From Acidobacteriota bacterium (GTDB lineage Bacteria > Acidobacteriota > Vicinamibacteria > Vicinamibacterales > 2-12-FULL-66-21): a stretch of DNA of 7,874 bases. Below, piece by piece: positions 6,621 through 7,874 of the stretch. The translations under genes were made by a program, and so were the position numbers. The stretch lies in NCBI GenBank assembly GCA_013362195.1, contig JABFWM010000595.1, positions 1-7,874 on the forward strand, written 5' to 3'. Position 1 is the first letter of the stretch. Each line of letters opens with the position of its first letter. The notes below the pieces were generated by a model. The model worked only from the letters and a program-made list of their open reading frames with translations, was not told the DNA's origin and did not search any database.

Positions 6621-7241
6621 TCATCCGACGAGCGCGCGCGCGTCGCGGGCCGTGATCACCTGGTTGTAGAGCGGCGTGCCGGGCTGCTGGCGGCGTCCTC
6701 CCTCCACCAGCGATCCGGTGTCCACCGGACCGAAGCCGATCTCTTCGATCAACTGCATGACGGTGCGCTTCGCGGCGCCGTCATCGCCCGCGACGAAGAT
6801 CGCCTGCCGCTCGTCGAACGGGCGGTCGGCGTGCCCGCGCTCGGCGAGGTGCTTGTACCAGATGGTGTTGAACGCCTTGATCAGCCGCGCGCCGGGCAGG
6901 CGGCGCCGCGTGTACTCGGAGGACGTCGAGGCGCCGAGATCCATGACGCTGCCGTCTTCGGCGTAAGGATTCATCGCGTCGACCACGATCTTGCCGGCGA
7001 CGGCGTCGGCCGGCGGCAGCGCGTCGGGCGTGCGCCACGGCACCGCGAGCAGCACCACGTCGGCCCATCGCGCCGCGTCCGCTACGGTCATCGCGTGACC
7101 GCGCGGGCCGAGTTCCGAGATCAACGACGCCAGGGAGACAGGGCCGCGTGAATTGCTGACCGCCACCTCGTGCCCCGCCCTCACGAACAGGCGTGCCGCC
7201 GTCGCGCCGATCATACCGGCGCCGATGATCCCGATCTTCAT
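6621..7241 (-). CDS. NADPH:F420 reductase-like Rossmann-fold oxidoreductase
   Basis: A 206-residue protein of the NADPH-dependent F420 reductase-like family (COG2085 type). The Rossmann nucleotide loop GIIGAGMIG is at 4-12. S31-R32 in VSNSRGP, at the end of the second strand, suggests binding of the NADPH 2'-phosphate. VVLLAVPWRT (62-71), VVDAMNPY (86-93), IKAFNTIW (121-128) and TGSLVEGGRRQQPGTP (175-190) follow the family layout, and the length is near normal. True members move hydride between NADPH and coenzyme F420, but many bacterial homologues occur without known F420 use, and no F420 genes are in this window. The ATG at 7241 gives the exact Rossmann N-terminus (MKIGIIGAG); a good Shine-Dalgarno is absent. 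It starts ten bases after the stop of the cupredoxin gene on the same strand and may be co-transcribed. It converges with the amidohydrolase-CYTH gene across 95 bases without a recognisable terminator. Confidence 0.88.
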   Translation of the reverse strand: MKIGIIGAGMIGATAARLFVRAGHEVAVSNSRGPVSLASLISELGPRGHAMTVADAARWADVVLLAVPWRTPDALPPADAVAGKIVVDAMNPYAEDGSVMDLGASTSSEYTRRRLPGARLIKAFNTIWYKHLAERGHADRPFDERQAIFVAGDDGAAKRTVMQLIEEIGFGPVDTGSLVEGGRRQQPGTPLYNQVITARDARALVG

Positions 7242-7251
7242 GCGTGCATCG

Positions 7252-7632
7252 TCATTGAACGACCACGGAGCCGACCATCCCCGGGTGGAAGGTGCAATGA
7301 TACGCGAACGTCCCGCGGTTCTGGAACGTGAACTGGTAGCTGCCGCCCGCGCGAATGGGGCCGGAGTCGAAGACGCCGCCGTCGCCGGTCGCCGTGTGCG
7401 CGACCGAGTCGTTGTTGGTCCAGGTCACCGTCGTACCGGCGCTGACGGTCAGCGGATTCGGCGCGTATGCGGCGGTCCCGCGAGTCTGTGCGCCGGCGGG
7501 GATGGCCACGGTATTGGGGGACGCCGGCGGTGGATTGACGGGCGTCGGCGCTGACGGGGTCGAATAGCTGCTGCCGCATCCGGCGGCGAGAGCGAGACTG
7601 AGGATCACGAGACCGACTCGGAATCGGGACAT
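7252..7632 (-). CDS. plastocyanin-like blue-copper lipoprotein
   Basis: A 126-residue secreted cupredoxin. The N-terminus MSRFRVGLVILSLALAAGC is a lipoprotein signal with lipidation expected at C19. A Ser/Pro/Thr-rich tether (about 20-45) leads to the cupredoxin fold. The type 1 copper ligands are all present: H79 in SVAHTA, then C113, H116 and M119 in YHCTFHPGM. The fold ends GSVVVQ at the C-terminus. Such proteins carry single electrons in the periplasm or at the membrane surface; the partner is unknown. The start at 7632 is decided by GGAGGTG four bases upstream; the frame remains open to an ATG at 7749, but that extension would put about 39 non-signal residues ahead of the lipoprotein signal. 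The gene lies ten bases ahead of the F420-reductase-like gene. Confidence 0.93.
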   Translation of the reverse strand: MSRFRVGLVILSLALAAGCGSSYSTPSAPTPVNPPPASPNTVAIPAGAQTRGTAAYAPNPLTVSAGTTVTWTNNDSVAHTATGDGGVFDSGPIRAGGSYQFTFQNRGTFAYHCTFHPGMVGSVVVQ

Positions 7633-7636
7633 GGGA

Positions 7637-7643
7637 CACCTCC
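7637..7643 (-). promoter_or_regulatory. strong ribosome binding site of cupredoxin gene
   Basis: GGAGGTG on the minus strand is four bases before the ATG at 7632. It is the best Shine-Dalgarno match in the window and fixes the start at the lipoprotein signal. Confidence 0.8.
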
Positions 7644-7645
7644 AA

Positions 7646-7661
7646 CGGCCCATCAGGGCCG
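7646..7661 (-). promoter_or_regulatory. leader hairpin next to cupredoxin ribosome binding site
   Basis: CGGCCC (7646-7651) and GGGCCG (7656-7661) are perfect six-base arms around a four-base loop. The hairpin ends two bases before the Shine-Dalgarno sequence of the cupredoxin gene and could affect translation start. A second purine-rich stretch, GGGAGGAG on the minus strand at about 7671-7680, lies just upstream. Function is inference. Confidence 0.35.
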
Positions 7662-7690
7662 CAACCGGTGCTCCTCCCTCAAGCGTGCGT

Positions 7691-7718
7691 GCAACGTCGC
7701 TGCCCGACAGCGGCAACG
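7691..7718. repeat. direct repeat GCAACG flanking a small hairpin
   Basis: GCAACG occurs at 7691-7696 and again at 7713-7718. Between them CGCTG (7698-7702) and CAGCG (7708-7712) form a five-base stem with loop CCCGA. The structure is 59-86 bases upstream of the cupredoxin start and might be a regulator site; the arms are short enough to arise by chance. Confidence 0.25.
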
Positions 7719-7776
7719 CATTCCGCGCTGCAGACACGGGTGCGGTCATGGCTGGGTTACGTGCGCCGACGATGGC

Positions 7777-7874
7777 TTACGGCTTTGGAAAGGCGCCGCG
7801 CACGATGCGCACGTCGTGCGACGCCGCCGAGGGATCGATGAAGGCCAGAAAGCGCTCGCCTTCAGTGAGCGCCT
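7777..7874 (-). CDS. C-terminal end of an unidentified protein (cut by window edge)
   Basis: A leftward frame enters from the right edge and ends at TAA 7777-7779, leaving 31 complete codons. The peptide runs LTEGERFLAFIDPSA, then SHDVRIVRGAFPKP at the C-terminus. Codon use is GC-rich at the third position like its neighbours, and the residue mix is that of a normal folded protein end. I do not recognise the family. It sits 144 bases upstream of the cupredoxin gene on the same strand. Confidence 0.6.
   Translation of the reverse strand, partial: ALTEGERFLAFIDPSAASHDVRIVRGAFPKP

Noticed and set aside
7633..7749. Longer cupredoxin start at ATG 7749
   Set aside because: It would bury the lipoprotein signal behind about 39 residues, while the ATG at 7632 has a strong ribosome binding site and a proper signal.

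Overview
The window is uniformly GC-rich with strong G/C preference at third codon positions, and looks like chromosomal DNA of a free-living, saccharolytic soil-type bacterium. A secreted GH29 fucosidase, a Tat-exported TIM-barrel protein, an AsmA-like envelope protein and a short intergenic palindrome (CTTCCGCC-TGAA-GGCGGAAG) together suggest Acidobacteriota, perhaps Vicinamibacteria. That placement is inference from gene style and memory of such genomes, not a measured result. No rRNA, tRNA, CRISPR, IS element or phage gene was seen.

Left part (1-4233): four genes all read leftward. In transcription order they are a Tat-exported sugar phosphate isomerase/epimerase-like TIM barrel (3310-4233), a secreted GH29 alpha-L-fucosidase (1911-3308, starting one base after the preceding stop codon), a PLP-dependent threonine/serine dehydratase (878-1840), and the N-terminal 277 residues of an AsmA-like envelope protein that runs off the left edge (1-831). 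The first two form a tight, translationally coupled pair for extracytoplasmic sugar processing. The other two follow on the same strand with gaps of 47-70 bases and need not share its function.

Middle (4234-6525): a 297-base divergent spacer with no convincing gene precedes a rightward 664-residue protein. This protein fuses an MTA/SAH-deaminase-type amidohydrolase (about residues 1-445) to a CYTH/triphosphate-tunnel domain (about 462-640). It is the most interesting object in the window: a nucleoside-deaminase-like enzyme and a domain that in its relatives handles triphosphates or nucleotides, in one chain.

Right part (6526-7874): leftward genes converge on the fusion gene. They encode a Rossmann-fold NADPH:F420-reductase-like protein (6621-7241), a small plastocyanin-like blue-copper lipoprotein (7252-7632) with a strong ribosome binding site and a hairpin-rich leader, and the last 31 complete codons of an unidentified gene entering from the right edge (7777-7874).
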